A program made the translations under genes and the position numbers. A DNA stretch of 64,000 nucleotides from Castellaniella sp. S9 (GTDB taxonomy: Bacteria > Pseudomonadota > Gammaproteobacteria > Burkholderiales > Burkholderiaceae_B): assembly GCF_027257175.1 (NCBI RefSeq), contig NZ_JAPFGD010000003.1, positions 62,001 to 126,000 on the forward strand, given 5' to 3'. This document shows, one piece after another, positions 39,211 through 47,608 of the stretch; position 1 is the stretch's first letter, and every line of letters starts with the position of its first letter. Under the pieces are notes generated by a model that was not told where the DNA came from, ran no database searches, and saw only the letters and a program-made list of their open reading frames with translations.

Positions 39211-40020
39211 TTAGGCGAGCAGGGCTTCCGCGGCCTTTTTCAATAGCCGCCGCGCCTGGGCTTCACGGTATGCGCCATGGGCCTGGATGTCGCTTTGCCC
39301 CGGATGTTCCTCGAAAACCCGATCCAGCCCGGTGCTGCCGGCCGCGGCTCCACCCGCCAGCCACGCCTCCGCCGCGAAAGCGCGAAACGCGGATGCCGAC
39401 AAACCGCTGATGCCGACACCGAATTCATGTCCCGCCCGGGTCGCAAACACAGTCAGCAGCGCAAAACGACCGGGTATCAAACGGAGACACTGGTGGCTTG
39501 CCGCATCGGGTATCCGCAGGCTGACCCCCACGATCAACTCCCCTTTTTCCAGCGTGGGGCCGCCGGGGCCGCGGGGCTGGAACCAGTCGTGCGCGGCAAT
39601 GTCGCGCGCAGTGGTGTGCACGACTGCCCGGGTGCCCAGCATCGCCGCGGGCAGGCAGCCCGCCTGTGACGTGGTGCACAAGGCGCCGCCGATGGTGGCG
39701 CGATTGCGCATGAGCCGGTCCCCCATTTTCCCTGCCAGGCTCGACAAGGCCGGAATGCCGTCGCCAACCGCCGCCGACGCCGCAAGCTCGTTCAGCGTCA
39801 CTGCGGCACCCAGCCTGAGCACGCGTCCGTGTCGCTCTATGTGCCGCATGGCCGGGATCAAGCCCAGACTGACGACGGTGGCCGGGGTTCCGGACTGCCG
39901 CCAGTGCGGAATCAGGTGCTGGCCGCCGCCCATGGGCACGGCATCCGGAAAGCGCGACAGCAAGGCCTGCGCGTCCTCGAGCGCGGCGGGCCTGTGCCAG
40001 TTCAGTGGTTTATCGATCAT
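39211..40020 (-). CDS. Molybdenum hydroxylase FAD subunit (CoxM-like)
   Basis: The 269-residue protein is the medium subunit of a xanthine dehydrogenase-family enzyme. AVPMGGGQHLIPHWR and RNRATIGGALCTTSQAGCLPAAML correspond to the two FAD-binding motifs (the second usually reads ATIGGNL). A C-terminal CO-dehydrogenase flavoprotein domain follows. It passes electrons from the iron-sulfur subunit to an acceptor. The ATG at 40020 sits 6 bases after AACAGG; a second ATG two codons upstream is possible. Confidence 0.85.
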   Translation of the reverse strand: MIDKPLNWHRPAALEDAQALLSRFPDAVPMGGGQHLIPHWRQSGTPATVVSLGLIPAMRHIERHGRVLRLGAAVTLNELAASAAVGDGIPALSSLAGKMGDRLMRNRATIGGALCTTSQAGCLPAAMLGTRAVVHTTARDIAAHDWFQPRGPGGPTLEKGELIVGVSLRIPDAASHQCLRLIPGRFALLTVFATRAGHEFGVGISGLSASAFRAFAAEAWLAGGAAAGSTGLDRVFEEHPGQSDIQAHGAYREAQARRLLKKAAEALLA

Positions 40021-40056
40021 GGCCATCCTGTTTCTGCATGTCATGCGGCGCGTGGT

Positions 40057-40587
40057 TCAGGCTGTGCGCCCGTCGCCGCCAGGCGATGCGCCCCGCAACA
40101 ACCGGGCGGCGAGCCCGATCATGTCGACAATGGGCAGGTAGCCCGTACACCGGCACAGCAGGCCGGCAAAGGCATCGCGTATCTGGGCGTCCGTCGGATC
40201 GGGTGTGTCCTGCAGCAACGCGATCGCCGCCAGCATGAACGCGGGCATGCAGTAGCCGCATTGAAAGGGCTGCCGTTGTTCGGCGGCCGCCAGCACCGCC
40301 TGCGTTGCGGGCTGGTCGAGCAGAGACAGGCCCGCCAAAGTATGGACGTCCCGGGCGCCCGCCTCCTGGGCCAGGACGCTGCACGATTTGACCGGCACAC
40401 CATCCACCAGGACCGCGCAGGCGCCGCAGTGTCCGGTGTCGCAGCCTTTGCGCACGTCGACGCAATCGGCCGTGTCCCGCAACCATTCCAGCAGCGACTC
40501 GCCGGCCGGAACCTCGAGCCGCGCGACGGTATTCACGCGGCAGAAGCCGGCCTGCCCCGGATCGTTCGACGACGGTGTTTCGCTCAT
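40057..40587 (-). CDS. Molybdenum hydroxylase 2Fe-2S subunit (CoxS-like)
   Basis: The 176-residue small subunit carries two 2Fe-2S clusters. The N-terminal ferredoxin cysteines are in RKGCDTGHCGACAVLVDG and VKSC; the C-terminal helical cluster cysteines are in QCGYCMPAF and LLCRCTGY. It relays electrons from the molybdenum centre to the FAD subunit. Its ATG overlaps the stop of the large subunit (ATGA). Confidence 0.94.
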   Translation of the reverse strand: MSETPSSNDPGQAGFCRVNTVARLEVPAGESLLEWLRDTADCVDVRKGCDTGHCGACAVLVDGVPVKSCSVLAQEAGARDVHTLAGLSLLDQPATQAVLAAAEQRQPFQCGYCMPAFMLAAIALLQDTPDPTDAQIRDAFAGLLCRCTGYLPIVDMIGLAARLLRGASPGGDGRTA

Positions 40588-42923
40588 GCCCTCGACCCTT
40601 CAGCGTGCAGCAATGCCCAGATGGCCGGCGGCGTGGCGGGCATCTGGATCGCCGACGCTCTTTTGCCGAGCGCGGTGCTCAAGGCATCCTGTATCGCGTT
40701 CATGACGGCGGGCGGCGCCGCGCTGGCGCCGGATTCGCCGCAACCTTTGATGCCCAGGCGGTTGGCGCCGGCGCTGCCCTGGTTCAGGACGATGTCCATG
40801 TCGGGAATGCTCGCGGCCTGGGGCAGGTGGTAGCGCCCGAAGTCGGTCGTCAATAGGCGGCCGCTGTCGGCATCGAAGCGGCAATCCTCCAGCAAGGCCT
40901 GGCCGATGCCTTGCGCGCTACCGCCCATGACCTGGCTGCGGACTTTGTCCTCGGACACGATCACGCCGAAATCGTTGACGGACACATAAGCCAGGATGTC
41001 CACCACACCGGTATCGGGATCGATCTCGATCTCGCAGGCATGGCAGCCATTGGCGAATGTGCCCTCTGTGATCGCGGCGCAGACTTCGGTCTCGAACGGA
41101 TGGGGCGTCCCTTCGGGCAAATCGGCCACTGCCATGATCGCCAGTTCGCGCAGGCTGAAACACCGCTCGCCGCCGCGCAGGCGCCCCGCCTCCCAGCGGA
41201 CCTGCTCCAGCGGCATCCGCCATGCCTGGGCGGCCCATTCGCGCGCCTTCTGTATGACGGCGTCGGCGACCTGCAGCAATGCGGTGGAGCCCGACAGCAG
41301 GGATTTCGAGCCGCCCGTACCCATGCCCTGCCCCAGGCGATCAGTGCGCCCCTGATGCACGGAAATGGCTGACGCGTCGTAGTGCAAATAATCCGCCAGG
41401 ATTTTTGCGTACGAGCTGCGATGGCCCTGCCCGCTGCTTTGCGTCCCCACATCCGCACGCAGGCGGCCGTCGCGGTGAAAGCAGATGCGGGCCGATTCGC
41501 GCGATATCCCGTCGGGCTGGGTCAGGCGGGCCAAAGCCATGCCGCCGTTGGTTTCGAGGTAATTGGCAATGCCCAGGCCCCTGAGTTTGTTGCCGGCGCG
41601 GCTCTCGTCCCGCCGGGCTGGAAATCCGGCGTAATCGATGGACCTGAGCGCCCGCTCCAGGTTGTCGGCGAACAGGCCGCCGGTGAGCCTGACGCCCGTC
41701 GCGGTCGTATAGGGCAGATCCTCGGGCGCGAGCAGGTTGCGCCTGCGCAAGGCCGCCCGATCCAGGTTCAGCTCGAGCGCGGCGATGTCGATGACGCGCT
41801 CCAGCACGTAGTTGGCTTCCGGGCGGCCCGCCCCCCGGTACGAATCCAGGGGCACGGTGTTCGTCAGCGCGCCGCGCACGCGGCTGTACATCGCCCCGAA
41901 TCGATAGGCGCCCGGCAGGACGGGGGTGCTGCACATCGTCGGGTTGAAGGGGCCATAGTTCGACAGGAAAGCCCCCAGATTCGCATCGGTGTCCGTGCGT
42001 ATCGCCAGGAAATTCCCGGCGGCGTCCAGCGCCAGCCTGACACGGGTATGGTGATCGCGACCGTGCGTGTCGCTCAGGAACGCCTCGGTGCGTGAACCCA
42101 CCCACTTCACGGCATGCCCGAGCGCCTGCGCGGCCAGCAGGACGAGCACCTGTTCCGGATAGATGAAGATCTTCATCCCGAAACTGCCGCCCACCCGGGG
42201 GGTGATGACTTCGAGCGTCGCAGGGTCCCAGCCCAGCACATCCCGGGCAATGACGTCGCGCGTCCAGTGTGCGCCCTGGGAAGGCGTGACCAGGATGCGC
42301 TGCCCGGTGTCGGGGTCCGCCCAGCCGATCGCGCTGCGTGTCTCCAGCGGACTGGCGACGACGCGATTGTTGATGATGCTGGCCTCCACGACCGACGCTG
42401 CCGCCTGCAGGGCGGCATCGACGGCCGCCTCGTCGCCGGTTTCCCAGTCGAAGCACAGATTGCCGGGAATATCCTCCCAGACCCGCGGCGCGCCGGGCTG
42501 CAGGGCCAGGTCCGCCTGGGTGACTTGCGGCAAGGGCTCGTACACCACCTCGACACGGCGCGCCGCCGCCTGGGCGATGCGGGCGCTGCGGGCCACTACC
42601 ATCGCGACCGCCTCGCCGTGATGGCGCACCTTGCCGCGCGCCAGCAGCGTGCGCGGCGGGTCGGCGCGCGAAGACCCGTCCCGGTTCAGCAGCGGAATAA
42701 TGCATGGAATGGGACGCGGGTGGCCCGGCAGGTCATCCACGGTCCACACCGCGACGACGCCGTCCATACCCTCGACAGGCGTGCGTATGCCGGCAATCCT
42801 GGCATGCGCATGCGGCGACCTCACAAAGGCGGCGTGCAGGCAGCCCTCCGGATAGATATCCTCGGTAAAGACGCGCCCGGAACACGCCCTGCGCAACCAG
42901 CCCGGCATCCCTGCGTAGTTCAT
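40584..42923 (-). CDS. Molybdenum hydroxylase large subunit (CoxL/XdhA-like)
   Basis: The 779-residue subunit binds molybdopterin cytosine dinucleotide. VGGSFGMKIFIYPEQ, the active-site loop DSYRGAGRPEANYV and the catalytic glutamate in GIKGCGESGASA are visible. The loop is of the AYRGAGR kind, not the AYRCSFR of true CO dehydrogenase, so this is probably a hydroxylase of an aldehyde or N-heterocycle. The start MNYAGMPGWLRRACSG overlaps the ABC ATPase stop by four bases. The substrate is unknown, and no maturation gene (XdhC/CoxF type) is in the operon. Confidence 0.9.
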   Translation of the reverse strand: MNYAGMPGWLRRACSGRVFTEDIYPEGCLHAAFVRSPHAHARIAGIRTPVEGMDGVVAVWTVDDLPGHPRPIPCIIPLLNRDGSSRADPPRTLLARGKVRHHGEAVAMVVARSARIAQAAARRVEVVYEPLPQVTQADLALQPGAPRVWEDIPGNLCFDWETGDEAAVDAALQAAASVVEASIINNRVVASPLETRSAIGWADPDTGQRILVTPSQGAHWTRDVIARDVLGWDPATLEVITPRVGGSFGMKIFIYPEQVLVLLAAQALGHAVKWVGSRTEAFLSDTHGRDHHTRVRLALDAAGNFLAIRTDTDANLGAFLSNYGPFNPTMCSTPVLPGAYRFGAMYSRVRGALTNTVPLDSYRGAGRPEANYVLERVIDIAALELNLDRAALRRRNLLAPEDLPYTTATGVRLTGGLFADNLERALRSIDYAGFPARRDESRAGNKLRGLGIANYLETNGGMALARLTQPDGISRESARICFHRDGRLRADVGTQSSGQGHRSSYAKILADYLHYDASAISVHQGRTDRLGQGMGTGGSKSLLSGSTALLQVADAVIQKAREWAAQAWRMPLEQVRWEAGRLRGGERCFSLRELAIMAVADLPEGTPHPFETEVCAAITEGTFANGCHACEIEIDPDTGVVDILAYVSVNDFGVIVSEDKVRSQVMGGSAQGIGQALLEDCRFDADSGRLLTTDFGRYHLPQAASIPDMDIVLNQGSAGANRLGIKGCGESGASAAPPAVMNAIQDALSTALGKRASAIQMPATPPAIWALLHAEGSRA

Positions 42924-43984
42924 GACAGCAATCGCGAGTCATCGGGAGACCAGCGCACCTTGACCGGCGTGCCCTCGGTGAATGTCGTGTAGGCCGCATT
43001 GGAGGTATTGGGCAGCATGACCATGAGGGGCTGCCCATCGGGCAGGCTCAAATGGCATTCGACGACGGGCCCCAGGTAGGTGAACAGCCGGATCGTGGCG
43101 GATAGCGAATTCAGGGACGGATCCTCGGCGGCATCCGCCGGGGCAATGTGCGCTCGTTCGGGCCGAAAGCTCAGGCAACTGGCGTCCTGGCCGGCCGATT
43201 GCCCCGTCCTGAGCATGATGCCGCTGTGGGTCCGAAAACCGGCGCCATCGACGCGAGTGCCTTCGAGCAGATTGGTTTTTCCCATGAACTCGGCGACGAA
43301 GCGATTGGCGGGCTCTTCATAAAGCTGGGCGGGCGTGCCGACCTGCTCGATGCATCCCTTGCTCATGACGACCAGCCGGTCGGCCATGCTCAGGGCCTCG
43401 TCCTGGTCGTGGGTGACGATCAGCGTCGTCAGGTTCAGCTCGCGCTGCAACTGCCGGATCTCGGCGCGGACCTCATGGCGCAGCCGGGCATCCAGGGCCG
43501 ACAAAGGCTCATCCAGCAGCAACACATCGGGATTGATCGCCATGGCCCGGGCCAATGCCACACGCTGCTGCTGGCCGCCCGAGAGCTGGCGGGGCATGCG
43601 TTCCGCAAAATCGCCCAGGCGAACGCGCGACAGGGCTTCTTTCACCCGCCTGTCGATGTCGCTTTTTGACATCCGCTGCATCTCCAGACCGAATGCCACG
43701 TTCTTGGCGACCGTCATGTGGGGGAACAGGGCGTAGCCTTGAAACACCATGCCGATATTGCGCTGGTGCGCGGGCACGTGCGTGATGTCCCGATCATCCA
43801 GAGTGATGCGGCCCTCGCTGACGGAAATGAATCCCGCCAGCATGCGCAGGGTCGTCGTCTTGCCACAGCCGCTGGGGCCCAACAGCGCAACCATTTCGCC
43901 TTTGTCCATCGACAGATTGAAGCGATCGACCGCACGCGTCTGGCTGTAGTATTTCGTGACGTTGTTGAATTCGATATAAGACAT
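42920..43984 (-). CDS. ABC transporter ATP-binding subunit (PotA-like)
   Basis: The 354-residue ATPase of the CUT1/polyamine group has Walker [25 protein letters not shown], Walker B VLLLDEPLSALDA, THDQDEALSMADR, and a C-terminal TOBE domain (about residues 280-350). It drives uptake by the two permeases and the PotD-like binding protein upstream. Its stop overlaps the start of the molybdenum hydroxylase large subunit, linking transport and oxidation in one transcript. Confidence 0.93.
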   Translation of the reverse strand: MSYIEFNNVTKYYSQTRAVDRFNLSMDKGEMVALLGPSGCGKTTTLRMLAGFISVSEGRITLDDRDITHVPAHQRNIGMVFQGYALFPHMTVAKNVAFGLEMQRMSKSDIDRRVKEALSRVRLGDFAERMPRQLSGGQQQRVALARAMAINPDVLLLDEPLSALDARLRHEVRAEIRQLQRELNLTTLIVTHDQDEALSMADRLVVMSKGCIEQVGTPAQLYEEPANRFVAEFMGKTNLLEGTRVDGAGFRTHSGIMLRTGQSAGQDASCLSFRPERAHIAPADAAEDPSLNSLSATIRLFTYLGPVVECHLSLPDGQPLMVMLPNTSNAAYTTFTEGTPVKVRWSPDDSRLLS

Positions 43985-43992
43985 AGGCGGCT

Positions 43993-44799
43993 TCAGAAGG
44001 CGTTGCTCAGTTTCACATACCGGTCGGAGACGATCAGCGCAAAGCCGATGATGAAAATCTGGACCGTGGCCACCGCCGCGACGGTCGGGTCCAGATTCCA
44101 TTCAAGGTAGTTCAGGATCGCGATGGGCAGCGTGGTCCTGCCCGGCCCCACCAGAAACAGGGATTTCTCCAGATCGGTGAACGACACGATGAAACTGAAC
44201 AAGCCGCCGGCCACCAAGCCCGGACGCGCAATCGGCAGCGTGATCCGCCAGAATGTCGTCAGCGGCGTGGCGCCGAGGTTCTGGGCGGCTTCTTCGATGT
44301 TTTCGTTTGCCGACAACAAGGATGTAGTCACCAGGCGCACGACCCAGGGAATCACGATGACCACGTGCGCAATGATGAGTCCGGGCAGCGTGGCGACGAG
44401 TTGTATGCCGGACAACAGCTCGATCTGGATGAAATAGATGTAGACGCCGCTGCCGGCCACGATCGCCGGCACCATCATGGGCGACAGCAACAGGGTATTG
44501 ATGACGGCCTTGCCCGGGAAATTCGCGCGGGCCAGCGCCAGCGATGCCGGAACGCCAACCAGCAGTCCCAGGAACGTCGCCGCAATGGCGACCTGGAAGC
44601 TCAGCCAGAACCCTTCGCGGAAATCTACCAGTTCCCACGCATTGACATACCAGTGAAAGGTGTACCCCAGCGGCGGAAAGCTGATCACCTTGTTGGAGAA
44701 CACGCTGACCCACACCACGGCCACCAGCGGCGCCACGACAAAGGCGAGGGACAGGAACACCGCGGTCCGATAGGACCAGGTACGCAGAGGGATCTTCAT
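43993..44799 (-). CDS. ABC transporter permease (PotC-like)
   Basis: The 268-residue membrane protein has six helices and the coupling-loop motif NIEEAAQNLGATPLTTFWRITLP. It is the second permease of a polyamine-type importer. The start overlaps the stop of the first permease (ATGA), and the end is 8 bases from the ATPase start. Confidence 0.93.
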   Translation of the reverse strand: MKIPLRTWSYRTAVFLSLAFVVAPLVAVVWVSVFSNKVISFPPLGYTFHWYVNAWELVDFREGFWLSFQVAIAATFLGLLVGVPASLALARANFPGKAVINTLLLSPMMVPAIVAGSGVYIYFIQIELLSGIQLVATLPGLIIAHVVIVIPWVVRLVTTSLLSANENIEEAAQNLGATPLTTFWRITLPIARPGLVAGGLFSFIVSFTDLEKSLFLVGPGRTTLPIAILNYLEWNLDPTVAAVATVQIFIIGFALIVSDRYVKLSNAF

Positions 44800-45695
44800 G
44801 ATGTGGCCGCCCGCATGCGGTCCTGGGAAATGCGTCCCACCAGCCAGGATGAAAATATCGTCAGCAGCAAGGTCGTGACCATCAGAATGACGGAAATCGC
44901 GGATCCGAACGGCCAATTGTTCGCCTTGGTGATCTGCTCATAGACCTTGGGCGCCATCATGTGGAATGTCGGCCCGCCGATCAGCACCGGCGTGGCATAC
45001 GCGTTCATGCCCATCATGAAGCACAGTATCGTGCCCACGACGATGCCGGGCGTCGACAGCGGCAGCAGTACGCGGCAGAACATGCGCCAATGGCTGGCGC
45101 CCAAGCCCAGGGCGGCTTCCTCCAGCGAGGGGCTGATCGATTCGATCACGCTTTGCAGGGTGATGATCATGAACGGCAGCTGCACCGAGATCGTCCCGAT
45201 CATGACCGCCAGGTCGGTGTAGAGCAGTGTCAGCGGCTCGCTGACCACGCCGGTCGTCATCAGCGCCGAGTTGATGACGCCCCGGTCGCCCAGCAGCACC
45301 AGCCAGCCCGCCACCCGCACCGGATTGCCCATCAGCAGCGGCAGGATGACGGTGATGATCAAGATGCTTTTCATCTTCACCGACCGGGTGCGGGCGATGA
45401 AGTAGGCCGGCAGGAAACCCATGATCAGGCACACGAATGTGCTGACCACGCCGATGTAGATCGTTCGAAACAGGACATCCCGGTAAAAGGGGTCTGAAAA
45501 GAACTTGACGTAGTTGTCCAGCGACCAGGCATCGACCATCAGGACGGTCGGATCGAACCGGTTCAGGCTATAGCGAAACAGCAGGAAAATCGGCCCGATC
45601 AAGACGGCCAGGACGGCGAGCGACGACGGCGCCAGCAGCGTGGCCGCGGTCCAGCCGCGCGGCCTGAGCAAGGATCGATGGGCGGCTTCGTTCAT
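44796..45695 (-). CDS. ABC transporter permease (PotB-like)
   Basis: The 299-residue membrane protein has about six helices. SPSLEEAALGLGASHWRMFCRVLLP is the EAA coupling loop (read in parts). It pairs with the PotC-like permease. The ATG at 45695 lies 8 bases after the binding-protein stop; a longer frame start would run into that gene. Confidence 0.92.
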   Translation of the reverse strand: MNEAAHRSLLRPRGWTAATLLAPSSLAVLAVLIGPIFLLFRYSLNRFDPTVLMVDAWSLDNYVKFFSDPFYRDVLFRTIYIGVVSTFVCLIMGFLPAYFIARTRSVKMKSILIITVILPLLMGNPVRVAGWLVLLGDRGVINSALMTTGVVSEPLTLLYTDLAVMIGTISVQLPFMIITLQSVIESISPSLEEAALGLGASHWRMFCRVLLPLSTPGIVVGTILCFMMGMNAYATPVLIGGPTFHMMAPKVYEQITKANNWPFGSAISVILMVTTLLLTIFSSWLVGRISQDRMRAATS

Positions 45696-45703
45696 GCCGG
45701 TCC

Positions 45704-46774
45704 TCACACCTTGATGTTCTTGTTCCACCATTCAAGCCATTCCGGCTGATGCTTTGCGGCATATCCGAAGTCGACCACGTGCAGGCGGCTTTGCTGTTCC
45801 TCGCTGAACTGCACTTGCTTGGCCACTGCCTCGGGCAGCGTCACGTTGGAGATGGCCGGCGCATAGTAGGTCAGCTCGGCCAGCGTGCGACAGGCCTGCG
45901 GCGTCAGCATCTCGTTGATGTAGTGGTAGGCCAGGTCCTTGTTCGGCGCGCGCTTCGGAATCACCACCCCGAACCGGATGGCGATGCCGCCTTCCGCGGG
46001 ATAGGCGCCGCGCACCGGCAGTCCGTCGGCTTCCCATTGAGCGGCCCGCGCCTTGTAGTTCGCCGAGATCCAGATCTCGTCGGATTGCATGGCGGCGACC
46101 AGCTGCTGATGGGAGGGATAGATCTTGGGATCGACCTGCTCCTTCAGCTCGAGCAAGGTGGGGAAAGCCGGCTCGATATTGCCCATCGTGCCGCCGCCCA
46201 CCAGGGAAAAAGCATACAGATAGTTGAAGTAGATCTGGTCGATCAGCCCGACCCGCCCCTTGTACTCGGGGTTCATCAGATCCTTGAAAGAGGTCGGCGC
46301 GGAAATCTTTTCGGGGTGATAGATCAGCTCGACGCCGCTATACACCCAGGGCGCAAAGTACTTGTTGTTCATCCCCGGCATGGCCAGCAGGTGCTTGGCG
46401 TTGGGAATCCTGTCGTAGTCGATTTCCTCCAGGACGCCCTGGACTTGCAGCTCGTAGGCGTCGGCATCGGTCAGGTGCGCGATGTCGACACTGCCGCGGG
46501 GCAGGTTGCGCTCGGCAAGCAGCTTGGATTTGCGGGCGGGCGCGCTGGCCAGGTCGCGCCGGACCTTGATCCCCTTGTCTTCCAACAGCGGGGTTTCCAG
46601 CGCCTTCATCACATTGCTGTTCCAGTCGCCGCCCCAGTTGGAGACCACCAGTTCGCCCCTGGGCTGCGCAAGCGCCGCGAAAGGCGCCGTCCCCGCCAAC
46701 AGGCCCATGCCGGCGCCGGCCGCGGTCTGCATGAATTGACGCCGCGAGGGCGAGTAGAGGGTCCGCTTCGACAT
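45704..46774 (-). CDS. ABC transporter substrate-binding protein (PotD-like, Tat-exported)
   Basis: The 356-residue protein starts with a twin-arginine signal, SRRQFMQTAAGAGMG, so it is probably folded before export. The mature part, from QPRGELVVSNWGGDWNS, matches family 1 polyamine-type binding proteins. It heads the seven-gene operon of transporter and molybdenum hydroxylase. AAGGAG lies 7 bases before the ATG. The divergent promoter region has three 11-bp repeats. The ligand is unknown; polyamine itself is not implied by fold alone. Confidence 0.9.
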   Translation of the reverse strand: MSKRTLYSPSRRQFMQTAAGAGMGLLAGTAPFAALAQPRGELVVSNWGGDWNSNVMKALETPLLEDKGIKVRRDLASAPARKSKLLAERNLPRGSVDIAHLTDADAYELQVQGVLEEIDYDRIPNAKHLLAMPGMNNKYFAPWVYSGVELIYHPEKISAPTSFKDLMNPEYKGRVGLIDQIYFNYLYAFSLVGGGTMGNIEPAFPTLLELKEQVDPKIYPSHQQLVAAMQSDEIWISANYKARAAQWEADGLPVRGAYPAEGGIAIRFGVVIPKRAPNKDLAYHYINEMLTPQACRTLAELTYYAPAISNVTLPEAVAKQVQFSEEQQSRLHVVDFGYAAKHQPEWLEWWNKNIKV

Positions 46775-46828
46775 GATGGTCTCCTTGTGTTTTGGAATAT
46801 ATGCAACTGGATCGACACTGTACCTGCC

Positions 46829-46861
46829 AATTGTGTCTGATATGATTCTGAATTGTGTCTA
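46829..46861 (+). promoter_or_regulatory. Three tandem 11-bp repeats, putative OmpR-type regulator sites
   Basis: The consecutive 11-mers AATTGTGTCTG, ATATGATTCTG and AATTGTGTCTA occupy 46829-46861. The outer two match at ten positions and the middle one at seven. Direct repeats with an 11-bp step are the usual binding pattern of OmpR/PhoB-family regulators. They sit between the response regulator gene and the divergent transporter operon, 18 bases from the former and 54 bases from the latter. Confidence 0.65.
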
Positions 46862-46879
46862 GCATGTCGCAATGAGCCG

Positions 46880-47608
46880 ATGGAAACGAACACGCCCCTA
46901 CTGCTGGTCGAGGACGATGAAACGTTCCGGACGATTCTTGCCGGCTATCTGGAAGCCAAGGGCTGGACGGTGGAAATGGTGTCGACGGGGCACGAGATGC
47001 TGCACCGGATCTCCAGCGGCCACTATGGCCTGATCCTGCTGGATCTCGGCCTGCCCGACGAGGACGGCCTGGCGCTCCTGCGCAAGCTCCTGGGCCGTTC
47101 CGACGTCCCGGTCATGGTCATCACCGGCCGCACCGACATCGATGCCCGGCTCACGGCGTTCGAACTGGGCGCCGCCGACGTCCTGACCAAGCCATTGAAT
47201 CCACGCGAACTGCAATACCGGGTCCTCAACCTGCTGCGGCACAGCTCGCCCTCCACGCCCGTGAGTTACCTCGAGGCGGCGCCATGGCGCGTCGACGTGG
47301 CGTCGCGCACTGTGGTGTCGTCCCTGACGAACCAGCCCTGCGCGTTGACCCGCGCCGAATTCGATACCCTGGCTTTCCTGCTGCGTGCCCAAGGCAGGGT
47401 CTGTTCCCGGGCACAAATACTGGACGCCATTACAGTATCCAGCGACCCTGAATCGGAGCGGGCCGTCGACACCCTGGTCAGCCGCCTGCGCAAGAAACTG
47501 GGCGTCGAATGCGACGCAGGCGCATTGATCCTGACGGTCAGGGGCATCGGCTACCGCATCGACCCGCAGGCCGCGGCGCCCGTGTCACCCGCGGCCACGC
47601 CTGGATAG
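46880..47608 (+). CDS. OmpR-family response regulator
   Basis: The 242-residue protein has a receiver domain with the acidic pair at Glu11-Asp12, phosphorylation site Asp55 (LILLDLGLPDEDG) and Lys104, and a C-terminal winged helix (LTRAEFDTLAFLLRAQG to RGIGYRID). It overlaps the convergent hybrid kinase gene at its 3' end by 24 bases, and kinase and regulator are probably partners. The 11-bp repeats in front of it suggest autoregulation and control of the transporter-hydroxylase operon. The start METNTPLLLVEDD is chosen over an in-frame ATG at 46853, which lies in the last repeat. Confidence 0.92.
   Translation: METNTPLLLVEDDETFRTILAGYLEAKGWTVEMVSTGHEMLHRISSGHYGLILLDLGLPDEDGLALLRKLLGRSDVPVMVITGRTDIDARLTAFELGAADVLTKPLNPRELQYRVLNLLRHSSPSTPVSYLEAAPWRVDVASRTVVSSLTNQPCALTRAEFDTLAFLLRAQGRVCSRAQILDAITVSSDPESERAVDTLVSRLRKKLGVECDAGALILTVRGIGYRIDPQAAAPVSPAATPG

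Noticed and set aside
40584-42923. Aerobic CO dehydrogenase
   Set aside because: The active-site loop is SYRGAGR, not AYRCSFR, and no cox maturation genes are linked, so CO oxidation is not supported.
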